The notes: generated by a model from the letters alone, not told the origin. DNA of 64,000 bases from Acidobacteriota bacterium (GCA_018268715.1 JAFDVZ010000003.1:62001-126000); one strand, 5' to 3'; shown: positions 49,950 to 58,458, numbered from the stretch's first letter. A program made the numbers and translations.

Positions 49950-51593
49950 TCAGGCTGCTCCCGCGGAGTCCCTGCGTCGCAGGCTCCACCAGGCGTAGAA
50001 GATCAGCAAGGAGGCCAGGCCGATCATGCCCCATTCGCCCAGCGTGGGAACCGCCGCCAGGTATTGGAATAGCGTGTTGGCGGTGTTGTCTCCCCCGTCG
50101 GCGGTGACCACAACGCTAACCGACGTACCGGCCGGCCCGGTGGGCGTAATGGCGGTGATCGTCGTCGCGTTGACAACCGTGAACGACGATACCGCCGCCC
50201 CGCCGATAGTCACGGCGGTGACGCCCGTGAAGCCCGTGCCGGTGATGGTCACCGAGGTTCCGCCGCTAGGAGGACCGACGGCCGGGCTGACCATGGTCAC
50301 CGTCGGCACAGGGGCATCCAGGATGGTGGATGGGCCGTACGCGTTTGCTCCAACCAACGTGCCCCCGTAGTTGAATACGGATACAGCGCTGGCCGTGCCG
50401 TCCGCGCCGTTGCTATCGCTGGTCGCTCCCGCTCCACCGGCGCCGCCGACAGCGGTGGAACCGCTGGCGTAGGAATTGACGACGGTCAGCGACCCGGACC
50501 GGAGGAAGACCACTGGACCGGCTGCCGCTCCGCCACCGCCGCCAGCGCCACTGCCGGAGCCCCCGGCTCCGCCCGTGACGGTGGTGTACAGAAAAGCGCC
50601 TCCGTTCCCGCTGGTTCCGCTCTCGGATCCGCCGCCGCCTCCTCCTGCGGCGCCATTGCCGGCTTTCGCCGAACTGGAGCCGCCTCCTCCTCCCCCGAAT
50701 CCACCAGTGCCGCCCCAGCCGTCCAGTGCCCCGCCGCCGCCGCCCCCGGTCCCTCCGGCGCCGCCGAAGTTGGCGGACCCCCACGAGCCAGCGCTAATCA
50801 CGTCGTAGGCCGAGCCGCCGGGCCCTGGCGACCCCGAGAGATAACGCCCACCACCACCGCCGCCGCCTGCGCCGCCCGCGGCCCCGGAGTTGCCGGAGGC
50901 GATGTCGGAGCCAGCGGCTAGCATCCCGCCTCCTCCCGGGCCGCCGGTGCCGGCGGCGGTGGCGCTTCCGCCGCGGAAGACCATGCCGCCGCCGCCGCCG
51001 CCCGCTCTTCCGGTAACCCCATACGCCGCGCCCGCGCCGCCGACAGCGGAGCAGTTTCGGAATCGCACGTTCGTGATGGTGACCTGGGACAAGTAATTGT
51101 TCACAAAGAGACCGCCGCCCAAACCGCCGCCGCCGCCGCCGCCGCCGGAACCGGAGCCGCCCGCGCCGCCCTGTGCGCGAGCATTGCGGATGATCAGGTT
51201 GCTGATGCCGACCGTGGCAAAGTTGACGAAAAAGACCCGGTAGAGCGAGGCGCCGTCGATGATGACATTGCCGAGGGTTCCACCGTCAATGGTGAGGGCA
51301 TCGTTGATCACAGGCAGTGGGCCGGTGAGGGTGATGGTGCAGGGGGGCGCGCCGCAGGCGAAATTGATCACGTCGGCGCCGCTCGAAGCGTTGGCGGCAA
51401 TGATCTGAGAACGCAGATCGCCGGCCGCTCCCGCGCCGGTTCCAGCCGCGCCGCCGGAGGCGGTATCCGTGAACGTCGTCACGGTGTAATTGGCGGCATG
51501 CAAGCCGCCGCCGACAACGAACGCCAGCGCGATGGGCCGCAGCCATTGGGCCGCCAGTCGCGCGGATCGAGGACCGCACACACGGGGCCTCAT
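49950..51593 (-). CDS. Glycine-rich IPT/TIG surface protein with VPTLGEWG-CTERM sorting tail
   Basis: 547 residues. An N-terminal hydrophobic signal (IALAFVVGGGLHA) leads to a parallel beta-helix-like region (TLGNVIIDGASLYRVFFVNF, GISNLIIRNARAQG). A very glycine-rich stretch of about 260 residues follows (GSGGGGGGGGLGGGLFVNNY and relatives), then one IPT/TIG domain at about 429-512 (PTVTMVSPAVGPPSGGTSVT). The tail is VPTLGEWG (515-522), a hydrophobic helix and RRR, the three-part CTERM signal, here with Val in place of the first Ile. It is an extracellular or outer-membrane-linked protein and the probable sole local substrate of the exosortase H encoded next. Confidence 0.9.
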   Translation of the reverse strand: MRPRVCGPRSARLAAQWLRPIALAFVVGGGLHAANYTVTTFTDTASGGAAGTGAGAAGDLRSQIIAANASSGADVINFACGAPPCTITLTGPLPVINDALTIDGGTLGNVIIDGASLYRVFFVNFATVGISNLIIRNARAQGGAGGSGSGGGGGGGGLGGGLFVNNYLSQVTITNVRFRNCSAVGGAGAAYGVTGRAGGGGGGMVFRGGSATAAGTGGPGGGGMLAAGSDIASGNSGAAGGAGGGGGGGRYLSGSPGPGGSAYDVISAGSWGSANFGGAGGTGGGGGGALDGWGGTGGFGGGGGGSSSAKAGNGAAGGGGGGSESGTSGNGGAFLYTTVTGGAGGSGSGAGGGGGAAAGPVVFLRSGSLTVVNSYASGSTAVGGAGGAGATSDSNGADGTASAVSVFNYGGTLVGANAYGPSTILDAPVPTVTMVSPAVGPPSGGTSVTITGTGFTGVTAVTIGGAAVSSFTVVNATTITAITPTGPAGTSVSVVVTADGGDNTANTLFQYLAAVPTLGEWGMIGLASLLIFYAWWSLRRRDSAGAA

Positions 51594-51804
51594 TTTGCGA
51601 ATGCTCGATTCATATCGGGAAATAGCCGTAGATTCGGCAGTTTATGCTCCAGGAAAACACCGTAAACAGATCAGTTTAGGAAATAATACCACGTAAGATC
51701 TCTCGTGACGCCAGATTTTTGCTGGAAGGAGCCGCTGACTTCGGCACGCTTTCGCTGGATATTCGCCACTTTTCGCGTCAAAAATGACGCGTCGAAAACG
51801 ATAA

Positions 51805-52719
51805 CTATGTATCGAAAATGGTCGAAAAGAGCGCGCAATCATCCACCGCGATGCCGATCAGCGAAACGCGGCGGCGGCGGCCCAGGGGGCCGTGGGCTTC
51901 CACCGGTTCGGCGAGTTCCACCAGCCATTGCGGCTCATTGAGGACCGTAAGTCGTAGATATCCGGGCGTTTGGCGATCCGGCCCGCTCCCCGCCGACCGC
52001 CGGACGGAGACGATCGCCGCCCGCGGGATCTCCACCCGCCACAAAAAACCCGCCCGCAGCACCAGATCCGATTCGCCGGCAAGAATCGGCCGCAACTGGA
52101 CCGACCGCCACAGCGCCGCCACCCACAATAGGCCGTAGACGTCCAGCGCCGTGACCACCCATGCCGCCGTGGGACTCGCGCGGTGGACCAACAGGTGCAC
52201 CGGAACGCCTTCGCACAGCAGCGCCAGCCCGATCAACAGGGCGAACTGCCCGTACCCCGCCGCCTCGGCGATGCTGAAGGCCCGGTATCCCGGCTTCGAC
52301 TCCGGCTGGGCCCGCCAGGAGAACAGCGCGTAGTAGAACACCGACAGTTCCGCGCGAACCAGGCTAGCCAGCCGCGAGTTCCGCCCGCGGAGGACGGACG
52401 CCACCACCCACAACTCCAGCGGCGCCCCGAGCCACCGCAAGCCGGGAACGTGGACCGGCGCCGGCAGCATCCAGCCGGCTACGCGGGCCCCCGTCAACGC
52501 CAGACCGATGGCCACCGGCCAGGCGCCGAATCCGGGCCGGATCAGCAGCAGCCAGAACAGCGCCGGCACGGTGACCGTCAGGTCGAACAGCGAGGCGAGC
52601 CCCACCGGCACGGGATGCGCCGACGCATTGGGCGTGCGCAGGATGAAAAAGACGGCCGTATAAACTACGGCGGCCAGCAGTGCGAAAACGGCACGAGCGG
52701 CGTTGCGGGTCAGTGTCAT
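51805..52719 (-). CDS. Multi-pass membrane protein with C-terminal PH-like domain, unknown
   Basis: 304 residues from the ATG at 52719; an ATG 30 bp upstream is less likely. About seven hydrophobic segments (AVFALLAAVVYTAVFFIL, LTVTVPALFWLLLIRPGFGA, GQFALLIGLALLCEGVPVHL, TALDVYGLLWVAALWRSV) precede a ~90-residue beta-rich cytosolic end (LVLRAGFLWRVEIPRAAIVS, GYLRLTVLNEPQWLVELAEP), like a small bPH domain. I do not recognise a named family. The regions on both sides are short and non-coding. Confidence 0.68.
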   Translation of the reverse strand: MTLTRNAARAVFALLAAVVYTAVFFILRTPNASAHPVPVGLASLFDLTVTVPALFWLLLIRPGFGAWPVAIGLALTGARVAGWMLPAPVHVPGLRWLGAPLELWVVASVLRGRNSRLASLVRAELSVFYYALFSWRAQPESKPGYRAFSIAEAAGYGQFALLIGLALLCEGVPVHLLVHRASPTAAWVVTALDVYGLLWVAALWRSVQLRPILAGESDLVLRAGFLWRVEIPRAAIVSVRRSAGSGPDRQTPGYLRLTVLNEPQWLVELAEPVEAHGPLGRRRRVSLIGIAVDDCALFSTIFDT

Positions 52720-52784
52720 TCCGCGGGTCCCTACAAAGCACGGTACCATGCCGTCGAAATGCTAAAATCAAGCTTCTACCGGCT

Positions 52785-53186
52785 ATGGAACAGGCGGGGC
52801 GACTCATCGGCAAAATGAACCGCGCAAGCCGCGTCCTCAGTGACGAGGACCTGCTGCGCGCCGCCTGGCCGCTCGCCGTTGGCAAGCGGATTGCGCGCGT
52901 CACCGCCGTCGCCGGGTTGGTGCGCGGCCGCCTGGTGGTCGAAGTCGAGGATATCGTCTGGCAGCGGCAGTTGAACACCCTGGGTTCGCAGATCGTCAAG
53001 AAGTTGACCGAGATCGTGGGCCCCGACATTGTCGAAGACCTGGCGCTGCGGCCCATGACGCCCAAACGCATGCCGCAACGAGCCGAAGCCGCGCGCAGCC
53101 AGGCGAGCCTCGACGAGGCCGACTCCATCGCCGCTCCGTCGCTGCGGCTGGCGTACAAGTTATCCCGTAAAAAGGCAAGCGCGTGA
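52785..53186 (+). CDS. dciA: DUF721/DciA-family protein (replicative helicase loader)
   Basis: 133 residues from the ATG at 52785. The conserved DUF721 core is DLLRAAWPLAVGKRIARVTA, then LVRGRLVVEVEDIVWQRQLN. DciA helps load the DnaB helicase during replication start in most bacteria that lack DnaC. It is at the head of a set with gatC (4-bp overlap at ATGA) and gatA. Confidence 0.85.
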   Translation: MEQAGRLIGKMNRASRVLSDEDLLRAAWPLAVGKRIARVTAVAGLVRGRLVVEVEDIVWQRQLNTLGSQIVKKLTEIVGPDIVEDLALRPMTPKRMPQRAEAARSQASLDEADSIAAPSLRLAYKLSRKKASA

Positions 53187-53482
53187 AGATCACCGACAAA
53201 GAGGTGCGGTACGTCGCCGCCCTCGCCAATCTCACTTTGACCGAAGACGAAATCGGCCGCATGGTCCACGACCTGGACGAGATTCTGACTCATATCGACA
53301 AGCTGAACGAGCTCGACACCAGCGCCGTCGAGCCCATGGCGCAGGTTCTCTACGACGCCGATGAGACCGCGACGCTGCGGGCCGACGTCGAGCAGCCGAG
53401 CCTGACCAACGAGGCGGCCGTGGCCAACGCCGTCAAGAGCGGCGCCGGCTATTACAAGGTTCCGCTGGTGATTGAACGATGA
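53183..53482 (+). CDS. gatC: Glutamyl-tRNA(Gln)/aspartyl-tRNA(Asn) amidotransferase subunit C
   Basis: 99 residues: MKITDKEVRYVAALANLTLT, HDLDEILTHIDKLNELDTS and LRADVEQPSLTNEAAV are the GatC signature. It stabilises the GatCAB complex, which makes Gln-tRNA and Asn-tRNA by amidation. It overlaps dciA and gatA by four bases each. gatB is not in the window. Confidence 0.97.
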   Translation: MKITDKEVRYVAALANLTLTEDEIGRMVHDLDEILTHIDKLNELDTSAVEPMAQVLYDADETATLRADVEQPSLTNEAAVANAVKSGAGYYKVPLVIER

Positions 53483-54915
53483 GCATCGAACTCGGCAAAC
53501 TCACGATCGGCGGCGTGCGCGAGGGGCTCAAATCGCGCGCCTTCAGCGCCGAGGAACTGGCCTCGGAGGCGCTGCGCTCCGCGGGCGAACAAAACGCGAC
53601 GACGAACGCCTACCTGACGTTCTGCCCGGAGCTTGCGCTCGAAGCGGCCCGGCGCGTGGATCAGGCCATCGCGGCCGGGGAAAATCCCGGACCGCTGGCC
53701 GGCGTCCCCATCGCGGTGAAGGACGTGATCGTCACTGAAGGGCTGCGCACTACGTGCGGATCCCGGCTGCTGGAGCACTACATCCCGCCCTACAGCGCCA
53801 CGGCGATCCATCGGCTGGAGGGCGCGGGCGGCGTCATCATCGGCAAGACGAATTGCGATGAGTTCGCCATGGGCTCGTCGAATGAGAACTCCGCCTTCGG
53901 TCCGGTGCATAACCCCGTTGCGCCCGATCGCGTGCCGGGCGGATCGAGCGGTGGCTCGGCGGCGGCGGTGGCGAGCGGCACGGTGGTGGCGGCATTGGGA
54001 TCCGACACGGGCGGCTCCGTGCGCCAACCGGCCTCGTTCTGCGGTGTGGTGGGCGTTACGCCGACCTACGGGCGCGTTTCCCGGTACGGGCTGGTGGCGT
54101 ACGCGAGTTCGCTCGACCATATCGCTCCGTTCGCGCGCAATGTGAAGGACGCGGCGCTGCTGCTTGAAGCGATTGCCGGACGCGATCCTCGCGATTCGAC
54201 TTCGGCCGACGCGCCGGTGCCGGATTACGCCGCCGCGCTCGATGGAAAGGTGAAGGGCAAGCGGATCGGGCTGCCTCGCGAGTACTTCCAATCCCTCGCA
54301 AGCGAAACCGGCGACCTGATCATGACCGCCGTGGACGTGCTGAAGCGGCTGGGATGCGAGCCGGTGGAGATCAGCCTGCCCGCGACCGATTACGCCATCG
54401 CCACCTACTACATCATCGCCACGGCGGAAGCCAGTTCGAACCTGGCCCGATTCGACGGCGTGCGCTATACGACGCGCTCCGAGAAGGCCGAATCGCTGAT
54501 CAGCATGTACCGCAACACGCGCGGCGAAGGGTTCGGCGCGGAGTGCAAGCGGCGCATCATGCTGGGCACCTATGTGCTGAGCGCCGGCTATTACGACGCC
54601 TACTATCTGAAGGCGCAGAAGGTGCGCCACCTGATCGCGCAGGACTTCGCCAAGGCGTTTGAAACAGTGGACGCCATCGTCACGCCGGTGTCGCCGTTCC
54701 CCGCCTTCAAGATCGGCGAGAAGGTGGACGATCCGCTGGCCATGTACCTGTCCGACATCTACACGATCACGGGCAGCCTGGCCGGCATTCCGTGCATGAG
54801 CGTGCCGGCCGGGGTGACCGCCGATGGCCTGCCCGTGGGGATGCAGATCCTGACTCGCCATTTCGACGAGTCCGGAATGTTCCGACTGGCGCACGCCTAC
54901 GAACAGGCCGCTTAG
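53479..54915 (+). CDS. gatA: Glutamyl-tRNA(Gln)/aspartyl-tRNA(Asn) amidotransferase subunit A
   Basis: 478 residues, about normal length. The amidase triad is in place: Lys81 (PIAVKDVI), the cis-Ser156 in GGSSGGSAAAV and Ser180 in DTGGSVRQP. Other GatA motifs are NCDEFAMGSSNENSAFGPV and TSSxD-like PTYGRVSRYGLVAYASSLDH. It hydrolyses Gln to supply ammonia to the complex. Its stop (TAG at 54913) appears where a degenerate copy of the same end further downstream reads AAG. That copy (see 54931-55362) shows the gene end was duplicated. Confidence 0.96.
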   Translation: MSIELGKLTIGGVREGLKSRAFSAEELASEALRSAGEQNATTNAYLTFCPELALEAARRVDQAIAAGENPGPLAGVPIAVKDVIVTEGLRTTCGSRLLEHYIPPYSATAIHRLEGAGGVIIGKTNCDEFAMGSSNENSAFGPVHNPVAPDRVPGGSSGGSAAAVASGTVVAALGSDTGGSVRQPASFCGVVGVTPTYGRVSRYGLVAYASSLDHIAPFARNVKDAALLLEAIAGRDPRDSTSADAPVPDYAAALDGKVKGKRIGLPREYFQSLASETGDLIMTAVDVLKRLGCEPVEISLPATDYAIATYYIIATAEASSNLARFDGVRYTTRSEKAESLISMYRNTRGEGFGAECKRRIMLGTYVLSAGYYDAYYLKAQKVRHLIAQDFAKAFETVDAIVTPVSPFPAFKIGEKVDDPLAMYLSDIYTITGSLAGIPCMSVPAGVTADGLPVGMQILTRHFDESGMFRLAHAYEQAA

Positions 54916-54930
54916 CGCGCTGCTTCGACT
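54841..54930 (+). repeat. 90-bp direct repeat, copy 1 (3' end of gatA)
   Basis: This segment, from ATGCAGATC to CTTCGACT, recurs at 55271-55360 with 7 mismatches in 90 bases, offset exactly 430 bp. It covers the last 25 codons of gatA plus 15 bp beyond. Copy 1 holds the functional gatA stop (TAG); copy 2 reads AAG there. Confidence 0.9.
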
Positions 54931-55051
54931 TGCGCCACTTCGCCAAGGCCGTCGAACAGGTGGACGCCATCGTCACGCCGTGTCGCTGTCCCCGTCTTCA
55001 GGATCGGCGAGAAGGTGGACGATCCACTGGTCTCGCCGGCATTCCGTTGCA

Positions 55052-55260
55052 CCGCTCGACTCGCCGCCCGATAGCGCCGGCCTGAATGATCCGGTGGCGC
55101 AACTGCTACTCGTGATCAACGGCGTCGCCACCGGCATTCCCGCCGGGAACGTGTCGGTGGAGGTGACCGTGGCGCCGTCGGTGATCCTGAAGGCGTTTAG
55201 CTCGTCGACGATCTCGGTGGGAGGCACGGCGGTGCTAAGCGCGTGCCGGTCCGGGCGACC
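55052..55260 (+). pseudogene. Foreign insert in the gatA duplicate: fragment of an Ig/DUF11-like surface repeat
   Basis: In the frame that opens at 54980, this stretch reads DSPPDSAGLNDPVAQLLLVI, then GNVSVEVTVAPSVILKAFSS and STISVGGTAVLSACRSG. The FSxSTIxVGGTxxLS pattern is typical of DUF11-like or Ig-like repeats of secreted proteins, not of amidases. It has no gatA counterpart, so it was inserted during the rearrangement. It is too short to be a working domain. Confidence 0.65.
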
Positions 55261-55270
55261 TCCGATGCCC

Positions 55271-55360
55271 ATGCAGGTCCTGACCCGCCATTTCGACGAG
55301 TCAGGAATGTTCCGCCTGGCGCACGCCTACGAACAAGCCGCTAAGCGCGCTACTTCGACT
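55271..55360 (+). repeat. 90-bp direct repeat, copy 2
   Basis: Copy of 54841-54930 (see there). The convergent permease-amidohydrolase stop codon (55350-55352 on the minus strand) lies inside this copy, whereas copy 1 has CAG at the same place on that strand. Confidence 0.9.
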
Positions 55361-57530
55361 TCTCGTCGTCGAACAGGTCCTGCCGGCGGATCCGCTCGCC
55401 TTTAAAGAGCAGAGTCGAGATCCGCTCCGTGGCGCCGATGTCCTTCAACGGGTTGCCATCGACAATGATGAAGGTCGCCTCATAGCCCTTGCGGATGGCG
55501 CCCATGCGTCCGCCCGCACCGAGCAGCTTCGCGGCGTTGAAAGTGGCTGCTTCGAGCGCGATCGCGGGCGGGATTCCGGCCTGCACCCACAACTGCATTT
55601 CGCGATGCACGGTGGGCCCGTGGACCGTCGGCGGGTTGCCCGCGTCGCTTCCCGTGACCAGCGTCACCCCGGCCTTATACGCCGCCAGCAGGTTTGCGTT
55701 CGCGATGGCGAGCGTGAACGCCGACGGCTGTTTCGGCTGCTTGAGAATGAACGTGCGCGTGCCCGCCAACAGCTTCGCCGGCCCGACTTGCTGAACCAGT
55801 GAACGGTCGATCGGGTCCGTGCGGCCTTCCGCCATGGCGATGACGCCGTCATAGACAGTGAGCGTCGGATCGTAGGCGGCGCCTTGCTGCTTCATCCTTG
55901 CGAACAGGCTCTCTGGAATCGCCTGCCACGAAGATCCATGTTCGATTGAACTCGCGCCCGCGTCGAGCGCGTCGGTGATGTCCTGGGCCGTGCCCGTGTG
56001 AACCGCCAACGGCAACTGTTGCGCTCGCGCCGCCTCGCCGATGGCCTTCAACATCGACGCGTCCATGCGGTTGAAGAGCCGCCCTGGGCCGCCCGCCTCC
56101 ATCACGGCTTTGATGGCGTCGACGCCCCGCTGCTTGAGCTCAGCCACCTGCTGCGCCGCTTCCGCTGCCGTGTGCGGAGTCCGCACGAAATCCGACTCCA
56201 TGGCCTTCCGCTGCGCCTCCGGGAGTTGCTTGAAGTACTCCGTCCCGTGGCCGCCTTCGACGGTGAACAGCGGTCCGGCAAGGAACACCTCGGCGCCCAG
56301 GCGGCTGCCGGAGCGGAGTTTCTCGCGCTCCGCCAACACGGACTGAGCGAGGTCGCCCAGACTGCGAACGGCCGTCACGCCGCTGTACAGATAGGCGGAC
56401 AGCGCGTGCCCAATCGAGTTCGTCGCGAAGTCCTTCGGGTTCTCATACATCCCGCCGGGCGCTCCCAGATGTACGTGCACGTCGATCAAACCGGGCAGCA
56501 GCGTCTTCCCCGCCCCGTCGATTTCGTTGGCGCGCAGCTCCTTTTCCGAGGGCGCTTCGCCCGTGTAGATTTCGGCGATCTTGCCGTCGCGCACCAGCAC
56601 GGAACCGTTCTCGATGACGCCTCCGTCGCCCGTGACGATGCGGACGTTGCGCACCAGCCAGTTCACCTTGCGGCTTAACTCGCGCTCGAAGACTTTGTTC
56701 CGCGCGAGGTTTTCCTTGCTATAGGTCTGATACGCTCCCATCAACACAAACGGCGCGAGCACGGCCAACACCCACAGCTTCGCGGCGGGCTTGAGCTTCT
56801 CCTGCTTTTCCCAGCGGAACAGCTTGATGCTGATGAACGCGCCAACCACGGTGGCGAGCAACAGCGCGCCCGTAGCCGAGAGGTTTCGCAGGATCGACTC
56901 GCCACCGCCCAGGATCGCCTGCATGCCGGTGAACAGGTGTGTGGCGGGCAGGAACTGACCGGCGATCTGCACCCAGTTCGGCATGAGCGTGAGCGGGATG
57001 GTGGCGCCGCTTAGAAACAGCATTGGCATGTACAGCGACTGGATGAGGACCATGGCCTCCTGCGACGAATTCGCCACCGATGCGGCCATCAGCCCGATGG
57101 CCCGGAACGCGATGACGCCGATGAGCACGAAGACGGTCAGCGAGACCAGATTCGGCGGCAGGGGCATCGCGTAAATGCGGTTGGCCAGCGTCAGAATGAG
57201 CACGTACACCGGTATGTAGTTGGCCAGCCCCACCACCATGGACGCGAAGAGAATCGGCGCCGGACTGATGGGCGCCACTTTGAAGCGCCGCAGGATGTTG
57301 GTTTCGCGATCCACCGTGGCGCGCATGCCCGCGCCGAACAGGCCCGTGCCCAGGATGCCGATGGTCAGCACCATGTTGACGATCATGGGAGACATGCCGC
57401 GCTCGGCGTGATTCAGTTCGCCGAACAGGAAGAAGAACATCAGCGGCATCAGGTACGTGAAGAAGAGGGCGGCGCGATCGCGCAGGGTCAATCGCAGATA
57501 GATCCGGGTTAGTGCGATGTAGGCGTTCAT
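55350..57530 (-). CDS. ABC-2 type permease fused to a metal-dependent amidohydrolase
   Basis: 726 residues, two unrelated parts in one frame. Residues 1-240 are an ABC-2 permease with six helices (LFFTYLMPLMFFFLFGELNH, ATVDRETNILRRFKVAPISP, MLFLSGATIPLTLMPNWVQI). A seventh helix at ~250-268 leads to an imidazolonepropionase/prolidase-type amidohydrolase (285-720): DVHVH with His352 and His354, Lys474 (DAIKAV) as possible carboxylated lysine, His511 (LAVHTG), His531 (SIEHGSS) and Asp629 (TGSDAGNP). The extra helix should place the hydrolase outside the cytoplasm. No stop, frameshift or start is seen at the junction, so it looks real. It follows the ATPase gene by one base. Confidence 0.9.
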   Translation of the reverse strand: MNAYIALTRIYLRLTLRDRAALFFTYLMPLMFFFLFGELNHAERGMSPMIVNMVLTIGILGTGLFGAGMRATVDRETNILRRFKVAPISPAPILFASMVVGLANYIPVYVLILTLANRIYAMPLPPNLVSLTVFVLIGVIAFRAIGLMAASVANSSQEAMVLIQSLYMPMLFLSGATIPLTLMPNWVQIAGQFLPATHLFTGMQAILGGGESILRNLSATGALLLATVVGAFISIKLFRWEKQEKLKPAAKLWVLAVLAPFVLMGAYQTYSKENLARNKVFERELSRKVNWLVRNVRIVTGDGGVIENGSVLVRDGKIAEIYTGEAPSEKELRANEIDGAGKTLLPGLIDVHVHLGAPGGMYENPKDFATNSIGHALSAYLYSGVTAVRSLGDLAQSVLAEREKLRSGSRLGAEVFLAGPLFTVEGGHGTEYFKQLPEAQRKAMESDFVRTPHTAAEAAQQVAELKQRGVDAIKAVMEAGGPGRLFNRMDASMLKAIGEAARAQQLPLAVHTGTAQDITDALDAGASSIEHGSSWQAIPESLFARMKQQGAAYDPTLTVYDGVIAMAEGRTDPIDRSLVQQVGPAKLLAGTRTFILKQPKQPSAFTLAIANANLLAAYKAGVTLVTGSDAGNPPTVHGPTVHREMQLWVQAGIPPAIALEAATFNAAKLLGAGGRMGAIRKGYEATFIIVDGNPLKDIGATERISTLLFKGERIRRQDLFDDEKSK

Positions 57531-57531
57531 G

Positions 57532-58458
57532 TCAGTCCCTCAGCTTCTTTCCCGTAAGTTCGATGAAGACGTCTTCGAGCGTGGGCCGGTGCAGGTGGAT
57601 GTCGGCCACCTCAAGGCCCGCCTGATCGATCCACTTCACCGCGTCGACCAGCGTCCTGGCGGGGCGCTTGGACTGAATCGTGATGCCGGTGCGATCGGCC
57701 GTGAACGCGTGCCCCTCCGCTTCGGCGAACTGCGGGATGCCGCCGGGCGGGAACGCCGCGCTGGCGACGATTTCGATGCGCGAGGCGCCGAGGGTGCGCT
57801 CCTGAATCTCGCGCGGCGTGCCGATGGCGATGATGCGGCCCTCGTCGATGATGGCGACGCGGTCGCAGAGGCGCTCGGCCTCCTCAATGTAGTGCGTGGT
57901 CAGCACGATGGTGCGGCGCGCGTCCTTCATCTCCTGGATGAGGCCGTGGATTTCGAGGCGCACCTGCGGGTCGAGACCGGTGGTCGGCTCGTCGAGGAAC
58001 AGCAGTTGCGGATCGTTCAACAGCGACAGGCCGAGCGCGACGCGCTGCTTCTGGCCGCCCGAGAGGCTGGAATAGAACGCGTCGCGCTTTTCCACGAGTT
58101 GCAGGCGCTTGAGCAGCGCGGCGCGGTCCGTGTTGCGGTCGTAGAAGGCCGCGAACAGCTCGAACGCCTCATGCACCTTGATCTTGTCGGGCAGGTTGGT
58201 GGCTTGCAGGCAGACGCCGATGCGCTGCTTCAATTCGTTGGTCTGCACTTCGGGGTCGTGCCCCAGGACGGCGACTCGTCCGCCCGTGCGCGGGCGCAGT
58301 CCTTCGAGGATCTCGACCGTTGTCGTCTTGCCTGCGCCGTTCGGTCCGAGCAGGCCGAATACTTCCCCTTCGGCGACGTCAAAATCAATGCCCCGGACGG
58401 CTTCCGTCGCCCCATAGTTCTTCCGGAGATTCTCTACCACGATGGCTGGTTCTGGCAT
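57532..58458 (-). CDS. ABC transporter ATP-binding protein
   Basis: 308 residues. Walker A GPNGAGKTTT, Q-loop in CLQATNLPD, signature LSGGQKQRVALGLSLLNDP, Walker B LLFLDEPTTGLDPQ and the H-loop TTHYIEEAE. The C-terminal ~80 residues are the DrrA/CcmA-type extension. It drives the ABC-2 permease encoded one base downstream; such pairs export lipids, antibiotics or polymers. Its start is divergent from the DUF1080 gene. Confidence 0.95.
   Translation of the reverse strand: MPEPAIVVENLRKNYGATEAVRGIDFDVAEGEVFGLLGPNGAGKTTTVEILEGLRPRTGGRVAVLGHDPEVQTNELKQRIGVCLQATNLPDKIKVHEAFELFAAFYDRNTDRAALLKRLQLVEKRDAFYSSLSGGQKQRVALGLSLLNDPQLLFLDEPTTGLDPQVRLEIHGLIQEMKDARRTIVLTTHYIEEAERLCDRVAIIDEGRIIAIGTPREIQERTLGASRIEIVASAAFPPGGIPQFAEAEGHAFTADRTGITIQSKRPARTLVDAVKWIDQAGLEVADIHLHRPTLEDVFIELTGKKLRD

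Larger units (their letters stand above)
54931..55362 (+). pseudogene. Decayed mosaic duplicate of the gatA 3' end
   Basis: From 54931 the sequence restarts inside gatA: TGCGCCACTTCGCCAAGG matches gatA at 54623-54655 with an internal 15-bp deletion. It keeps GTGGACGCCATCGTCACGCC, has one base lost (frameshift) and follows gatA to about 54741. It then jumps to a CGCCGGCATTCCGT match (near 54780), is interrupted by a foreign segment (55052-55260) and resumes with the 90-bp tail. No intact product can be made from it in the gatA frame. The end overlaps the last codons of the convergent permease-amidohydrolase gene. Confidence 0.85.

Noticed and set aside
50400-51170. Possible CRISPR-like or simple-repeat array
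   Set aside because: The periodicity comes from glycine codons in the exosortase substrate gene; no constant repeat-spacer unit exists.
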